Source: Asterias rubens
Taxonomy: Eukaryota > Echinodermata > Asteroidea > Forcipulatida > Asteriidae
Reading direction: 5' to 3'
Assembly: GCF_902459465.1 (NCBI RefSeq)
Contig: NC_047067.1
Location: 21,389,680 to 21,453,679 of the forward strand
DNA: 64,000 nt
The first letter of the stretch is position 1, and each line of letters opens with the position of its first letter. The notes under the pieces were generated by a model. The model did not search any database. It saw only the letters and a program-made list of their open reading frames with translations, and was not told where the DNA came from. The translations under genes and the position numbers were made by a program. Shown in pieces: positions 46,201 to 58,662 of this stretch.

Positions 46201-48552
46201 TGTCCTCGGTTCCAATGCTCAATGTTTTCATTGTTGATATTTTGTGTGGAAGTTTTTGTCAAGTTTTTCATCACGGGTTGCTTTTCCTTCCTTCTAAACG
46301 AACCCATCTTTTTAGACCTCCTTCTGAGACTCTCCATACTTGGGGACTTCTTTATTCTTGAGTGTCTTTGTTTAGGAGCAATAGGAGAGTTCTGGAGAAG
46401 AAGAGGCTCTCTTTCGAAGACGGAATCATCGGTCATGACAGACTCACTTCTTCGCGTCTTCTTTGGGGAGTATACATTCATGGCTTTCATGTCTTCGGCA
46501 ATCATGTTCACATGGAGATGGTGATGTCTTGGGTGCTGGAGATGGTGATGTCTTGGATGCTGAATCTGGTCATCATTGAATACAACATCATTTGAATCAT
46601 CACTGTGGGTTCTCTTCACTCTACACATACTATTTTTAGATTCCGTAACCTCTGACCTCGGAGCCTTTTTTCCAGTTGCTTTGTTGTTGTTGTTATCGTC
46701 TTTGCCGATTTCAGACGCCATGCTGAAACTACCCAGACTGACGGCGTCTATATTATCAAAATCGACCTCGTTCAGTGTGGGTAGGCACCGACGCTGCCTC
46801 ACCCAAGTCGGTAGGTTGTAGTGTGCCTTTTGGCTCCCGCTGCTGGACGGCGTTGTCCTGGGGTCACGTCCGTAAGACTGGGCTGGAGTTTTCTGCTCTT
46901 TAAAGGTGTCATTAGTTTCTGTCTGATCAATGATTGAATCAATGTTAGTGACGTCATGTTGGTCTTGGGATGAGATGAAGGTCTCTTCAAAGAAAGTAAA
47001 GGACTGTACGGTGGCAGGATCGCGTGAGAGAAAACCGGCATCTTGGGGCTTTGTGCAATCATCATTTGTCAGTAGAGTCTTTTCAGCATCTGAAAAGAAC
47101 AACAGTACATAAAATCAAACTCTAGAGGGTTGATACATAAAATGAGATGTTCTTGGTTCATAGTGAATACAAAAAAGTGGCGGTCGGATTCGGCATCTTA
47201 TTTTCTAGTAAAAACAAAGTAAAGACATTGAAAAGTGGGTCAAAGTTTGGAGGTACGTCACAGCCAGTCACGAATTACTTGAACAAAATAATGCAAATAA
47301 GACAACGTTTGACTGTACAGATAATTAAATAAACCGTGTAAAAATGTGTACCTCCACCGACGTACACTCCCGCGTAAGATTCCTGTCGTTCAAGTTCTCG
47401 TCCCGTTTCACACTCACGACCTGATCCTATGTCACCGTAGAGGGCGCTGAAGCCTCCTTGAGATGCTAGAGAGACATCGCTCCCTCTCCTCTCGAAGGAG
47501 ACAGATGTTCCCCGATTGCGGACGTTGGAACGAATTTTACCAGTCCTTGGCCCAGCGAAACCTAATGATGGAAGACAATGCAAAACGTAATTCGACACCA
47601 AAGTGATTTCAAATTATAATTAATTTATCCAAAACGCAAAATGATTTGTTTTTAAAAGGGATAACGTTTAGGTTATTAAATTTAGTTATAGGGGACACCA
47701 AAGCTGTCAATATTTGCTTTTTACCGTCATCAGGGAGATTTTGTACTACAAGCAGGGTAGATGTAAAAGTGTCCATAATCCGAGAGATTTTGAAAATTGT
47801 TCATCATTTAAAAATAAAACATTTTTACGATATTTTTTAAGAACTCGAGAGGGTTGTCAGCTCTTCTGAACGGGTAGACAACCTTGTTAATTAAATATCT
47901 TTTTAGGGAGTATCCATGGAGTAGATTCTGCCCCCCCCCCCCCGGCCACCCACGGCGAATTTTGTAAAAACTCGCCTGAGTGATGGCGCCCTCTTTTGAA
48001 CCATCATTCTTCAGCCTTAATATTTTATCGAGCTAGGAACACACGAGATAAGGAGGAATAGTCCCAACGTTTTAAACAGGGGAACGGATTTTTTGGATTG
48101 CAAGGAATTAGGGTTATAATTATTGATTATATATATCAAGTTACAAATCAAACACTGCGATAATACCGTACCACACCGTTTGTAGAATATTATACAGTAT
48201 AAATTATAGACAAAAGTAAAAGTAGACCTCCTTCCTCCTGAATAATCATAACTTATAAGAAGAGTCTCATGTCTAGAGCACGGAGAGCTTTTAATTGCTC
48301 AATGCGGAGAGAGGAACATATAATACAGAATGTTCTTTCTACTTATGTGCTCCACAAGTAGTCACAACCGTAAACCACACCATTATTGGGAAAACTGAGT
48401 AAATATACAAATTGAGTCAACGGACAGCACATTTTCTATCTGGTTTTAAGTTTTGTTTTTACTGTGTAAAAATGCTTACCTGTTTTTGTAAATCGCCTCA
48501 GCTTCAAAAGCCCCACGCTTGGACACAGGAATGACATCACCAAAGTTCTCAT
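43241..48552 (-). CDS. Large disordered protein with two C-terminal SH3 domains (about 1,074 aa)
   Basis: Four minus-strand exons join in phase: 48552-48480, 47561-47352, 47089-44678 and 43770-43241 (73+210+2412+530 nt). Exon 3 encodes about 800 residues, mostly charged and Ser/Arg-rich without a recognised fold. SH3-1 spans about 839-892 (AVAVYAFEA.., DSDW, GFVPRIF). SH3-2 spans about 1009-1067 (YVVIEDYTA.., VDWMWVYV, FGFMPAF) and is preceded by a basic patch (KKSRARP). SH3 domains bind proline-rich partners, so a scaffold or adaptor role is inferred. Reading past the exon-3 donor gives an immediate TAG, so an intron-retained form would end after SH3-1. The start codon is uncertain: the frame stays open about 20 codons upstream of the ATG. 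No family assignment is possible by eye; there is no PX domain in the part seen. Confidence 0.75.
43820..43945 (-). mobile_element. 5'-truncated tRNA-derived SINE with 13-bp target duplication
   Basis: On minus it begins 'gtggggtcgtgggttcga' (B box GGTTCGAATCC) and runs through 'atcacagg'-type hairpin sequence and 'gtactgagtatacagtgc' to an A-rich end 'ggtaaaaacaaaaatt'. It is flanked by GAGTTCATTAAAT at 43807-43819 and 43946-43958, a clear target duplication typical of LINE-driven insertion. It sits in intron 3 of the SH3 gene. A tail fragment of the same family is at about 54155-54205. Confidence 0.8.
44126..44602. mobile_element. 477-bp inverted-repeat element packed with palindromic words
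   Basis: The ends are inverted: GCCGGTGTCGCATGCATTAT at the left and, reversed, GCCGGTGTCAAATGCAATTG at the right, continuing to a shared 'GTCC'. Subterminal zones (44126-44315 and 44497-44602) alternate TTGCATATGCAA-like and TGTCCGnnCGGACA-like palindromes at least four times each. The middle (44330-44490) is different and non-coding. It lies in intron 3 of the SH3 gene. The pattern looks like arrays of binding sites in a non-autonomous transposon; the class is unknown. Confidence 0.7.
47562..48479 (-). other. Intron 1 of the SH3 gene
   Basis: It is bounded by gtaagc at 48479 and an attag acceptor at 47562-47563. It contains a C-run (about 47,931-47,943) and AT-rich sequence. No exon or recognised repeat is seen inside. 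Confidence 0.5.
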
Positions 48553-50222
48553 CAACTTGACAGAAATGACAAGAGAGTGTACATCACCAATTACATCATC
48601 CAAACAACGCGGACATTACTCTGTAATGTCTTATGTACTTATTTAGGCCTGTAGCTGTTATTTGTTTTGAAGGTAGCAGTTGAGTTTCAAACCCAGCGCC
48701 ACACACGATTGAAAGAATGCGATTGGGTTGCCCTGCTGCTGGTGGGCCTTTCAGCTTGAAAGGTCACATTCCAACGTGCAGGTTGTTATCGCTGCATTCA
48801 ATTTGGCTACCCCTCTGTGTATGGTGATTTCGTGACCATGTTTACCCTCCAAAGATTTCACTGATTTTACTAATCGCATGAGTGGGTTTGTGGTTGCAGG
48901 CTGGATTTATTCTCAGACGGATCAGCAACAGGTGTAACAATAGAGTGGTAATTGGGGTTTTAAGATGTCACTTTTATTACCAAGTCGAGCTTTTTTTTAG
49001 CTGGGTTGGTTGGGGGAGGGGGGGGGGGGTGGTGCAGCCCTGCGCAAATTTAATTTTGAGTTTATTTATAGGTGTCTCTTCTCGTCATCATTCTCTGAGT
49101 GCTCTTTTGTGTTTTGATAGAAACTAAGTGGGGAAAACACAAACGAAACACAATTGTGGCAAAATATACACTAAACAATAAATAATAGCCATATCATAAA
49201 TAATTAGATGCCCCATTTGAGAACCGTAACGTACATTTATTGCAATTTTTTGCAGTGATTCATTTAAAACATCGGTTGGTAAAAGTAGCTCCCAAGTAAA
49301 AACTTCACTCTCGGATGATACCACGAATAGCACAAAATAAAAAAATTCGGAACCTCCAACCCCACAAAAACACAACACAAACGCGTGTTATGTTTGAATT
49401 TCGAAAGACAGTTTTGTGTTCTATTTTGAAGAAGGTTAAAAACACTGAAAGGTACAACGAAGTTGTCGGTGTAAGTATTCTTATTTTTTTAAACAGTGGT
49501 TATTTTTTTGTCTCGGAGACATAGGCCCTCAATGGGGTTTTTCTTCATATTTACTGATGAGAGTAGGTATTTTATTTTCCAAATTGAGGCTCGTTTTGAA
49601 AATTACATTATATAAAGTTGGAGGAGGAGTGACGGGCCCAGGGATTCCCATATTCAGCAGGGGATTAAAGTGAATAATTTTCCCGTTGCATTGAAAAGTT
49701 TTAGTCTTTTTAATATTTACCACTCAGAATGAAAGTTTATTTGTACCGAAGGGTAACAATCGCCACTAGATTACACTTAATTGGATGTCTGTTCTGCTTT
49801 GTAATCGCGCAAATTGGATTTAAACCTCTCAGTTGAACTAAATATTCAATTCACAAAACAAATGTCAACTTTATTTTTGGTGTTTTTTCTTGTCAATCAA
49901 TTAGTGGTGCTCTAACTCAACACCCACAATGCATTGGATGCCACGTAAGAAGCCATTTTGTAGCTGGTATCCGCTTGTATACAGTGTAGGGTGGCAGGGA
50001 AGTAAGCGACAACCAGCGATCGAACTATGCACACAAAAATTGACGTGTATCAATTTGCGCCGTGTGTTTGCAGATTATCCACCGGGTAGCACGAAAAAAC
50101 AACTCAAAAGTTACTGCTTCTGCTAAATATAGAAAGTCTGTTGCGGAGTTACGGAGGCTGTTTCGACCATCAGACATATTTCCCGACTTGTGCATTGTTT
50201 TCTGACTAATTTGTAGGTGAAC
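48553..50222. promoter_or_regulatory. GORASP2: Head-to-head intergenic region of SH3 gene and GRASP gene
   Basis: The 1.67-kb space separates the minus-strand start at 48552 from the plus-strand start at 50223. A G-run (about 49,015-49,030) and AT-rich DNA fill much of it. A less AT-rich patch near 49,915-50,110 contains a YY1-like GCCATTTTG (about 49953) and could hold the GRASP transcription start. The sequence just before the ATG (ctaatttgtag|gtgaac) looks like an acceptor, so a 5'-UTR intron is possible. Confidence 0.35.
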
Positions 50223-53200
50223 ATGGGTGGAAATACCAGCGTAGAAGTTCCCGGTGGTGGTACCGAAGGATATCACGTTTTGCGGGTAAGGAATGACATT
50301 CACGCCGTATCTCAGGCCGTAAACCACGGCCGAGCTCAGTGCTTCTCTGCCGGTCAATTTTCCCAAGTTTGGATTCGGTTTTCATGTTCAAATTTAGTTG
50401 GCTGTATGCATCCATTTTCCTGTATTCATGTGTAGTTGTATTTGTTCGTGACTTAAACATAAATTTTGCACATAAACTGTAAGACTAATATTGTTCAAAA
50501 AGAATTTTGTGAACATTCATGATTCATTCATGAATCAATTCAATTTCAAGTCATTTAGATTAGAGCAGTCAAGTCCATGCCTCAAATTTGACCAACAACT
50601 CCCAGTAAATCTGTGTAAAACTGGTTATTCCTTGTTTTATATACTTTAGCCATTTTATAACACTATGTACGTTATTGTTTAATTGTAAAGAAAATCTTTG
50701 TTTATCATGGAGAGATAGAGTTGTTAAATTCTTGTATGTATTATTGTATGAGATATAATTTCCTGACCCTTTCTTTCTCATATACAAACAAACATTTGTT
50801 TAACGTCTATGGTTATGATACAGTAACTAGACGATTCAAACTCACAACCTTGTGATTGCAACTCCTGCAGTCTAACCACTTGACCACGGTTACTTTACCA
50901 ATTAGATTATGCTTGTCTCTAAGCTTGTTCTCTGACAAGTTTGCCCATTCCAGTAATCAACTAATCAATCCAAACTTGTTAAGGTTTGGATTTGATTTAT
51001 TTATTTGTTTTTATAAATCAGAACAATTTCAGTCCCATTGTTGGTTCAACGAGCATTAACCCAATGCAACTCAAAATATTTAGTATTTTGAAAAGATTCA
51101 ACTTTTTATTGAATTGAAGCCCCACAAAAGACAGTTTGTTCTTTACATTGTGGAACATTTCCATTAATTATGTTTTAGCCGTGTCAGTTTTGGGGAATAC
51201 CAGTTTCTCATATACCGGTATGCAATATTTTCAACTTTGAAGCTAAAAAACCCTTTGTGCACTAGGTGCTTTTCCCTCAAACATGACACCATATTACTCA
51301 AGTAGCTTACTGACAAATGCCATGATTAATCTCTATTTTGTGTTTTGTTTGCCAATGGCCTATAAATAATTATTACACATTTTAATAGAAATGTCCAAAG
51401 TCTCCTCAAAGTGATTGTATCAAATCAAGAATGCGTCAAACCTTTATTCATCTGCAGGTGATAATTTGAAGTAGTTGCTGATCAAAGGTGACTGTCCCAC
51501 AGATACTAGAGCTGAAACAGATTTTATTGTTTGCATCCCAAAAATTCATGGCCTGTTTTTATCTTTATGCAGAGACGGGACAGGTTTTTGCTTTGTTTGC
51601 AAAACTCCATTCCCCCCCAAAAAAATTGTCAAAAGCATTACCCGGTCATAAATACACGTACACATGTATTGCAGCATTGCGCTGTTTGTAGGAACAAATT
51701 TAACAAAGAATTTGTTTAACTATTCAGATAACAAAAATCTGAATTAATTCTTTTGATAACCAAAATAACCGGTAAAGTATCCGATCTTTAAACCTTTATT
51801 ATTGAAGTTTTGATATTGGCTGATAAATTTGGCTTTGTTTGTGTGCATAATGTGCTGCTGGGTTAAGTTGTTCAATATCTGACGCTGTGTGTGGCACTTT
51901 AAACTGTATTAAATCTTGGTAAAATCTTCTGGGAATTCATAGACACCCACACCATTTGTTTGTGATATTGAATCGGAATTTGAAATTGTCTTAGCCAACA
52001 CCCAATACATTGTACAAGGATTCTGCCTTTTTATATTGGTTGAGAGTGCATTGCAGATTAGTTGTAGTTTTACAATGTACCGTACCCGTGGCAACCAATG
52101 CATTGCAAGCAGTGTGCTATGTGTCCATAGCAACAGCAGCTTCTTGGTACCTAGACAGTCTATGCACAATTGATGAATACTGTGGGTTGTTAAGGCCGAG
52201 TCACTTTGCAGCGATAACGAAAACGATCACATCTGGGGTCATAGCTTTTTCAGAAGCACTCAAAGCAGTCAAAGCAGTCAATATTTGCATTTATCTCAGT
52301 CTTCAATTACTCAAATCAAAAGATAAGTCAAAGTAATTTTGCGATGCTTTTGGTGTCGATGTCTTTGGGTTGAAAGTAAATGGTATACAACTTTGAATGG
52401 CATATACCGTTTTCGCTGGCAACCTGTTTCTGCTCAGCAAAACTTTTAGTTTGCTAGCATTTGTTTATCCGTTCGAGATCTCGTTCAAGATTCTGAATGA
52501 TATATTAGCTTTTAAAAACAAGGAAGAATCACCAACATTGACACATTTTATTTGCTTCCCATTTTTCAGGTTCAAGAGAATTCACCAGGACACAAGGCAG
52601 GGCTGGAGGCGTTCTTTGATTTTGTAATAGGCATTGGAAACACAAGACTGGTATGTTATTTTACATCAATGATCATATTATTATATCACCCAAGTGGACC
52701 CCTGTCATTTGATTAGAGGATAGTGGGTCACATTATTTTACTGCCTACTCTTTTGTCGTAAACTGTGTAATTAGCCGTACATTTTACTTCATTTACCGTG
52801 TATTTTACTTCCAATTGGGGTACATTTCAATTCATCACATTTGGTCTATATTAAACTAATTTAATTTCATGTGGTGTTGTTTTTCATTCTGTGATATTTC
52901 TTGGCGATTATTGTTTCATCCTGTGTTGTTTCTTGACGATTCAGGACAAGGATGATGACACTCTGAAGAAACTCCTGAAGGAGAATGAAGAACGTCCAGT
53001 CAGAGTGCTGGTGTACAGCAGCAAAACTTTATCCGTCCGAGAGGTCACGCTGACCCCAACCAATAGATGGGGCGGTCAGGGGTTACTTGGGGTCAGCATT
53101 AGATTCTGCTCCTTCGAGGGAGCAAACGAGAATGTTTGGCATGTTTTGGTAAGGATAAATAAACAACCATTAATTACTAAAGATGACAAATACCATAATT

Positions 53201-56200
53201 TACTCCTTGCTTGATGGGCAGCGCACTTTCAGTTTCATTTCGCCCCTATCCTGTTCCCCATTTTAGGAGTAAAAATGTACACAAATATAGTGACCATCAA
53301 AGTGGTGGAAATGGTATACGCGCATTTTGCAGGTAGCGCCTTTTACCTGTGCTTTTTTTAATTTGAATGTTTTTAATGTCTTTGAATATTTTTATGTTTG
53401 TATACTTATTTACATGTCTATGTCTATGATTATATTGTTCTGGTAATGAATAATTGAGTGATTTGTGATAAAAGGTTTAGCACATGAGCATTGAATTTAA
53501 TAAATGTGTTAAATTTATCAGCATGTTAGGTGCTGGAAGCACTTTTCTATTTAATTGAAGTTGAGGTTGCAAAATATTTGTGATTATTTAAATATATAAT
53601 TCTGTCTTTAAATAAGCAAATAAGTTTTAAATTTTAACTTATTAAAATATTATTTTGACACTGCCATATTTGTATAGTACACATGCTATAGTTCCTTCTT
53701 TCATTTTCCCAAGCTGTTTATAACGGATAAACAGATGTTGATGATTTTCAATAAATTAATTGCTGAATTTGATTAATAATTATTTATTATTGACACTTTG
53801 CAGGATGTACAGCCAACGTCACCTGCAGCCCTTGCAGGGTTCAGATCTAACACAGACTACATCATCGGGGCTGATACTATCCTACATGAGGTATGGTTGT
53901 TAGTTCCAATAGACACCCATGGACAGTGAATTAGTTCTTCCATTGAGGAAGGAAAATTATCCATGGTTCAACACACTATTAATAATGTTATTGTTGAATG
54001 GACTATGTATAGAAATACATCAAGGTCATTCTATACAATTCCCCAATAACATTATTACAAGTGTGTGTATCACAGTGTCCTGGGTATAGTTCACTGGTTT
54101 ACTGTTACAGTGCATAACATGCATTTATTTTAACATTATTTGGTTTTACCTAAATTAAGCACTGTATACTCAGTACTTTACAGAGTTCTATGAAAAATGC
54201 CTTTGCTTTGTTAAGAATTTTCATGATTTCAGGATTTCTGTAATGAACTTGATCTTGTTTTTTGTATGTAACTTAATGGATTGGTGATTTGAATTTGAAT
54301 TGTATTCTTCACATGACGACGTATCAGATGTATCTGTTGTTATTGTGTTATTGTTTAATTATTTTATTTTTACCCACATACCTATGTAATGTACTGTAGA
54401 TGAAGTTTTCATCTATTTGTTTATCTCCTTCACCTGTCTGTAGTTTCATTCCATCATTTTCTTAATTCAGTTCATTCAATAGTGTATATGGTTTAATCAA
54501 ATAAATAGTTACTGCAGAATTAACGTGTGCATTAATCAATCAAGTCAAGACCATACAGCGGCTTGAGGCCAAAGAGTTCACATAAATCATCTTGTGTGAT
54601 TTGGTATTTTTTCTTATTTCAGTCTGAAGATTTGTTTTCCTTAATTGAATCTCACGAGAATCGTCCTCTCAAGCTGTATGTGTACAATGTGGAGACGGAT
54701 GGATGTAGAGAGGTCACCATTACACCAAATCGCACTTGGGGAGGAGAGGGCATGTAAGTAGAAGACATCCTTCAATACCCTCTGAATATTTGGCCGATAA
54801 ACAATGTTGAAAAGACAATTATTAGCAGTATTTGTACTCTTTGTATGTTTTTTAAAAAGGGAGGAAAATATCATCAAAACAAAAATGTTTGAAAAGAAAT
54901 TTCTCAAATCCTAAAATTTGATCACATTTAAACATACCATGTTCATGCCAACATCGGGCTACATACTGTTACTCTGTTGGTAGAGCACCGGCACGTTGAT
55001 CTGGAGATTGGAGGTTCAAGTCCTGCTTTGGTCAATTTGTCTTTGTTCATCCCAAAATTATGCTTATTTTAGTAACAGCTATGTGAAATCAGGCGGCACT
55101 TTGTGTAAAATAAATTGTTTAAGGAAAACTTGCTTCTAAGGAATTCCTACTAATTTTATTTATTTAGCTATCATTAAATCAAATTCTGTAATGCTTTTAT
55201 TTGTCAGCCTGGGTTGTGGAATAGGATATGGATACCTGCATCGGATACCAACACGTTATTTCCCAGAGGGGCGTAAGATGACATTCTCTGCCCATCTCAA
55301 TGCTCCGGTGATTCCTGCAGAAGTCTTAGAAGGTGTCAGCAAAGATCCACTCTTAGAAGGATTTGCAGAGGTGGGAAACTTAAAAGTAGTTTGTTTAACT
55401 TTCATAACAGCAATTTGTGTTTAGGGCCTTGTCAATTAAAGCAAATTTTACGGTCAACTTGGAAGCAACCAACTGCAGTGCAGGCTATAGTACCACTTCT
55501 ATAGCACATGAGTCATTCTTTTAATGTTGTGTTTCAGTCCCCAAGAAAAATATGTGAACTTTCAAATATGAATGCCTTTTCTTCTTTTGGAGATTGCCTG
55601 GAACCAGTTGCCTGTAAATTGCCAGTATGACTTGGCCCTTATGATTTGTTTTGAACTTGAACTTTTACAGGTTGTCTATATTAGGTCACCAAAGTTGGGG
55701 ATACTGGTCTTTGACAATTACTGATGTTTGCTGTGTGCTTTGAGGTCTAGCAAATAAATAATGTTTTAAAAACAGATTTCCAAGTTTCTTATATGAATGT
55801 ATACTTCTTGGTGATTCACCAAAATCTTTACAAGGTTTTTCTTGAAAATGGCCTGTTGTGACAAGTTGTATTTCTGATATTGTTTGTTGTAGGTGTCCCT
55901 AGCCTCCTCAGCAGACACAAGTCAAATTGAGAAGGGTCTCTCCAGTGTATCCTTCTCTGCTGACCTCCCTGTTCAGATCCCCCATCCTGCTGCTGTTGGA
56001 GCTCAACCAACAGTGCCTGTCACACCACAGAACTCTGCTGGTGATTCAGCGACAGCAGGTGAGTCCCTTTACACACTTCGAACATTCCTTTTGTAAGTTT
56101 TCAATAAATAGTGCACATGTAATTTACTGAATCACTCTTTTTAATAATTGTTTGGTTTTTTAAGTGTTAACATTGTATGTGGAAAGTTCCCATATATTAC

Positions 56201-56595
56201 TCAATTTAGCATTTGGTTATCATGTGATTTTTAACAAACCTTTAATAAATAAATAAATGAATGTGTTCAGACACAGTGCTGTTCACAAACATGAAGTAAC
56301 TTTAGTTTATCTGTCTTGCTCTCCCTCTACAGCCTCTACAGGAGTCTTACCACCCGTCAGTCTGGCCAATATTCCCGGCCTTCCAAATCTCAACATATCC
56401 CTGCCTCCTATGCCTACCCCGGCCCCAGTCACAACACCTGCAATGTCTGCTGCTGGCACAGCCCCAGCAGCGTCTGGTGATGGTGTCACAACTCTGCCAC
56501 CCCCTGTGTCGCTCCCCGGTGGTATCACAATACCAGGCCCCACACCACTGCCCACTCTTCCTGTTGGAATCAGCACAACATCGCCGTCATCATAG
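50223..56595 (+). CDS. GORASP2: Golgi reassembly-stacking protein (GRASP55/GRASP65)
   Basis: Eight exons join to 385 aa: 50223-50285, 52570-52650, 52945-53148, 53804-53890, 54623-54753, 55208-55370, 55893-56058 and 56333-56595. It is a membrane-attached protein of Golgi cisternae that joins stacks through its two PDZ-like domains and takes part in unconventional secretion. The start [13 protein letters not shown] has Gly2 for myristoylation. PDZ-1 (about 14-108) contains [20 protein letters not shown]18, C103 and [19 protein letters not shown]-2 (about 109-205) contains [15 protein letters not shown] and [20 protein letters not shown]. The C-terminal part (206-385) is Pro/Ser/Thr-rich, matching the regulatory SPR region but shorter than in vertebrates (452 aa for human GRASP55). 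AATAAA is at 56948-56953. Echinoderms are expected to have one GRASP gene, so the symbol stands for the family. Confidence 0.96.
54155..54205. repeat. SINE tail fragment in GRASP intron 4
   Basis: The stretch 'aagcactgtatactcagtac' and 'agttctatgaaaaatg' matches the tail of the SINE at 43820-43945 in diverged form. No target duplication is seen. Confidence 0.45.
54970..55045 (+). repeat. tRNA-derived SINE head in GRASP intron 5
   Basis: A pol III A box (gttggtagagcaccggc, about 54,980) and B box (ggttcaagtcc, about 55,013) are spaced as in a tRNA. The arms do not pair well enough for a working tRNA, and the sequence continues into AT-rich SINE-like DNA. Confidence 0.6.
55425..55640 (+). repeat. 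Dispersed repeat in GRASP intron 6
   Basis: The blocks 'tcaacttggaagcaaccaac', 'tgcagtgcaggctatagtac', 'tgtgaactttcaaatatgaa' and 'cttcttttggagattgcctg' match 38500-38700 in the carboxypeptidase gene. Only one copy of the 72-bp segment is present here. Confidence 0.6.
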
Positions 56596-58662
56596 GACTT
56601 GGATCTCTCTTTGTTTCATCTTTAAAATTCGGGGAATTGGTAGAAAGGGGTAGGGAGATTAATCTTCTTGATGACGAAGATTCTCCATCGATTTGATCGT
56701 ATTTGTTGGTCAGGAAAAATTCACTTTGACACTGTCTGCGGCTGTTTTATTGAAGGTGTATAATTAAACCTTGCTACAGCTTCAACAGTTTAATTCTACA
56801 GATCTTTATCTGTGTGTCACCATATGTAGTCTTGCTGCCAGTGTGGAATGGCAATATCACATACTGATTCTCATTCTACTGACATGGTACCAAACTATTC
56901 GCCCTTCTAGCCTCTGTTTGGTTTATATTGATTTGAGAGGTAGGACAAATAAAATGGTGGCCTGATAAAAGACACTATTCAATGGTTAAAGCTAAATATA
57001 CTGTAAATCTAAATACAGTTTATTTGCTTGTTTATGTAGCATGGAACACTTCTCACATTATGTTACATAATGTATAGTCTGGCACCCTGACTTACTTGGC
57101 CTAGCGAAGCTAATTTCCATACATTTGACTCTCTGAGGTTGTTACCACTGAAAGTGTAAACTAAGTTCTGAACTTGTGATATACCTATACCATGGATTTA
57201 AAGGTCCAACTTGTGTGAAACTTCCTGCATCCCTAACTGTGGTTTGAGTGCTGCCAGGTACAGGCACTAAGGCAATGGCCAGGGGCATTGAGACAATTGC
57301 CGTATTGCCCCCATGAAGTATCAGGGCTGTGTTCATGTAGGCTGATTCCCATCCAAGCTCACATGAGTGTTAGGGAACCAACACAGGAATGAGCTCATTT
57401 GGAGAGTGGTTTTATTTATGTCCCTGTGGTCAGCAAACACACACTGATTTACGGTTTGTGCAAATTACCATTTCTATGTAGTAATTTCTAAAGACAAAGA
57501 AGGAGACGAGGGAAGCTCTTACTTCAAGTTGTTTACTTTTTTATTTTCTCTTCCATAGTTTACACAAGGATCTAAGAAATGTATCAAATATTCTTCTTAG
57601 CACCTGAATTATTTAACCACAGTTAAGGTTGACCCAATATAAGGTCTCAAATTAAACCAAAAAAAAACAAGAAATTTTCATAGGTTTTTACTGCACCCTT
57701 TTATGTTTTACATACTTTTCAAAGCATATCTAATTCAAGAATTTATTGACCCAAATAACTGCTCTGAAGAATTTGCCCAAACTTCAGCCTCATATAATGT
57801 TTTGTACATATAGAGTATTTACCAGCAGCTAAAGTTGTTTGTGTTAAGTAACATTTGGGGGAAGGGGGTGATCATACCATCAGCATGAAATTAAAAATAT
57901 AGAAAAGTTTATGTTTTAGGTTAATAAATGTCCCACATCCTCTCCTGAAATAACTGCAAGTCCAAACCATCTCCTGTTAAATTCATATACATTGTTGCTT
58001 ATTTACTTAGGCACACAGGAGAATTGTTAAATCAGATCCAAAGATTGTATAGCGCTGCAGGCGCAAGACTGGCAACTTGGGCTGAAATGTAGGCTTTGGA
58101 TGCCATTTCAGTAAGCAACTCTTTTTATTCGACAACGGATTAGTGCAGTTGCTGTAGCAAAACATTTGCTTACCAAAATGGCGCATAGCCATACTCTCAC
58201 AATAGATAGAGCTCCAATTGCCTTAAAGCGTTTTACCAGCTTTACTAAAGATTGAACTTGCCATATTACGTATGAATTTGTAATTTCCAGTCCAGTAGCA
58301 GGTATCTTATAAGGTAATGAATTTTGTAAATATTTTGGAAATTTTCTGATTCTCTGGGCAGGTTTGCAATTTGGTGTCCTTTGCCCTTGATGAACACATG
58401 GCATTTGACGCATAACAATATCCGATTTAGGCCTTGCGGTTCATTCTTTTGAGGAAAAGGTACTTTTCCTTTACATATCTACTGGTATATTTCAAGGAGC
58501 ATGAAGGAACTTGCCTCCACACAGTACCGAACTTGATAGTGTTTTTCCTACATAAGTCTTAAATCTTATACTTCATAATTGGGGGTCAATCAATGTGTGG
58601 TACAGAATGTTTGGAAGAGTAGGTCATTAAAAATAAATTGTCCCCAAACCAACCTCTAGATA
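56596..58662. other. GRASP 3' UTR and intergenic stretch
   Basis: The first 350 bp are probably 3' UTR (AATAAA 56948-56953). The rest has only short frames without domains. No repeat is recognised before the element at 58663. Confidence 0.45.

Noticed and set aside
44910..46821. Several plus-strand frames of 60-130 codons
   Set aside because: They are antisense to the 2.4-kb coding exon of the SH3 gene.
47425..47455. CTCF-like AGAGGGCGCTG word
   Set aside because: It lies inside a coding exon of the SH3 gene and is explained by the protein sequence.
54970..55045. Functional tRNA gene
   Set aside because: A and B boxes are present but the stems do not pair and there is no proper 3' end, so it is called a SINE head.
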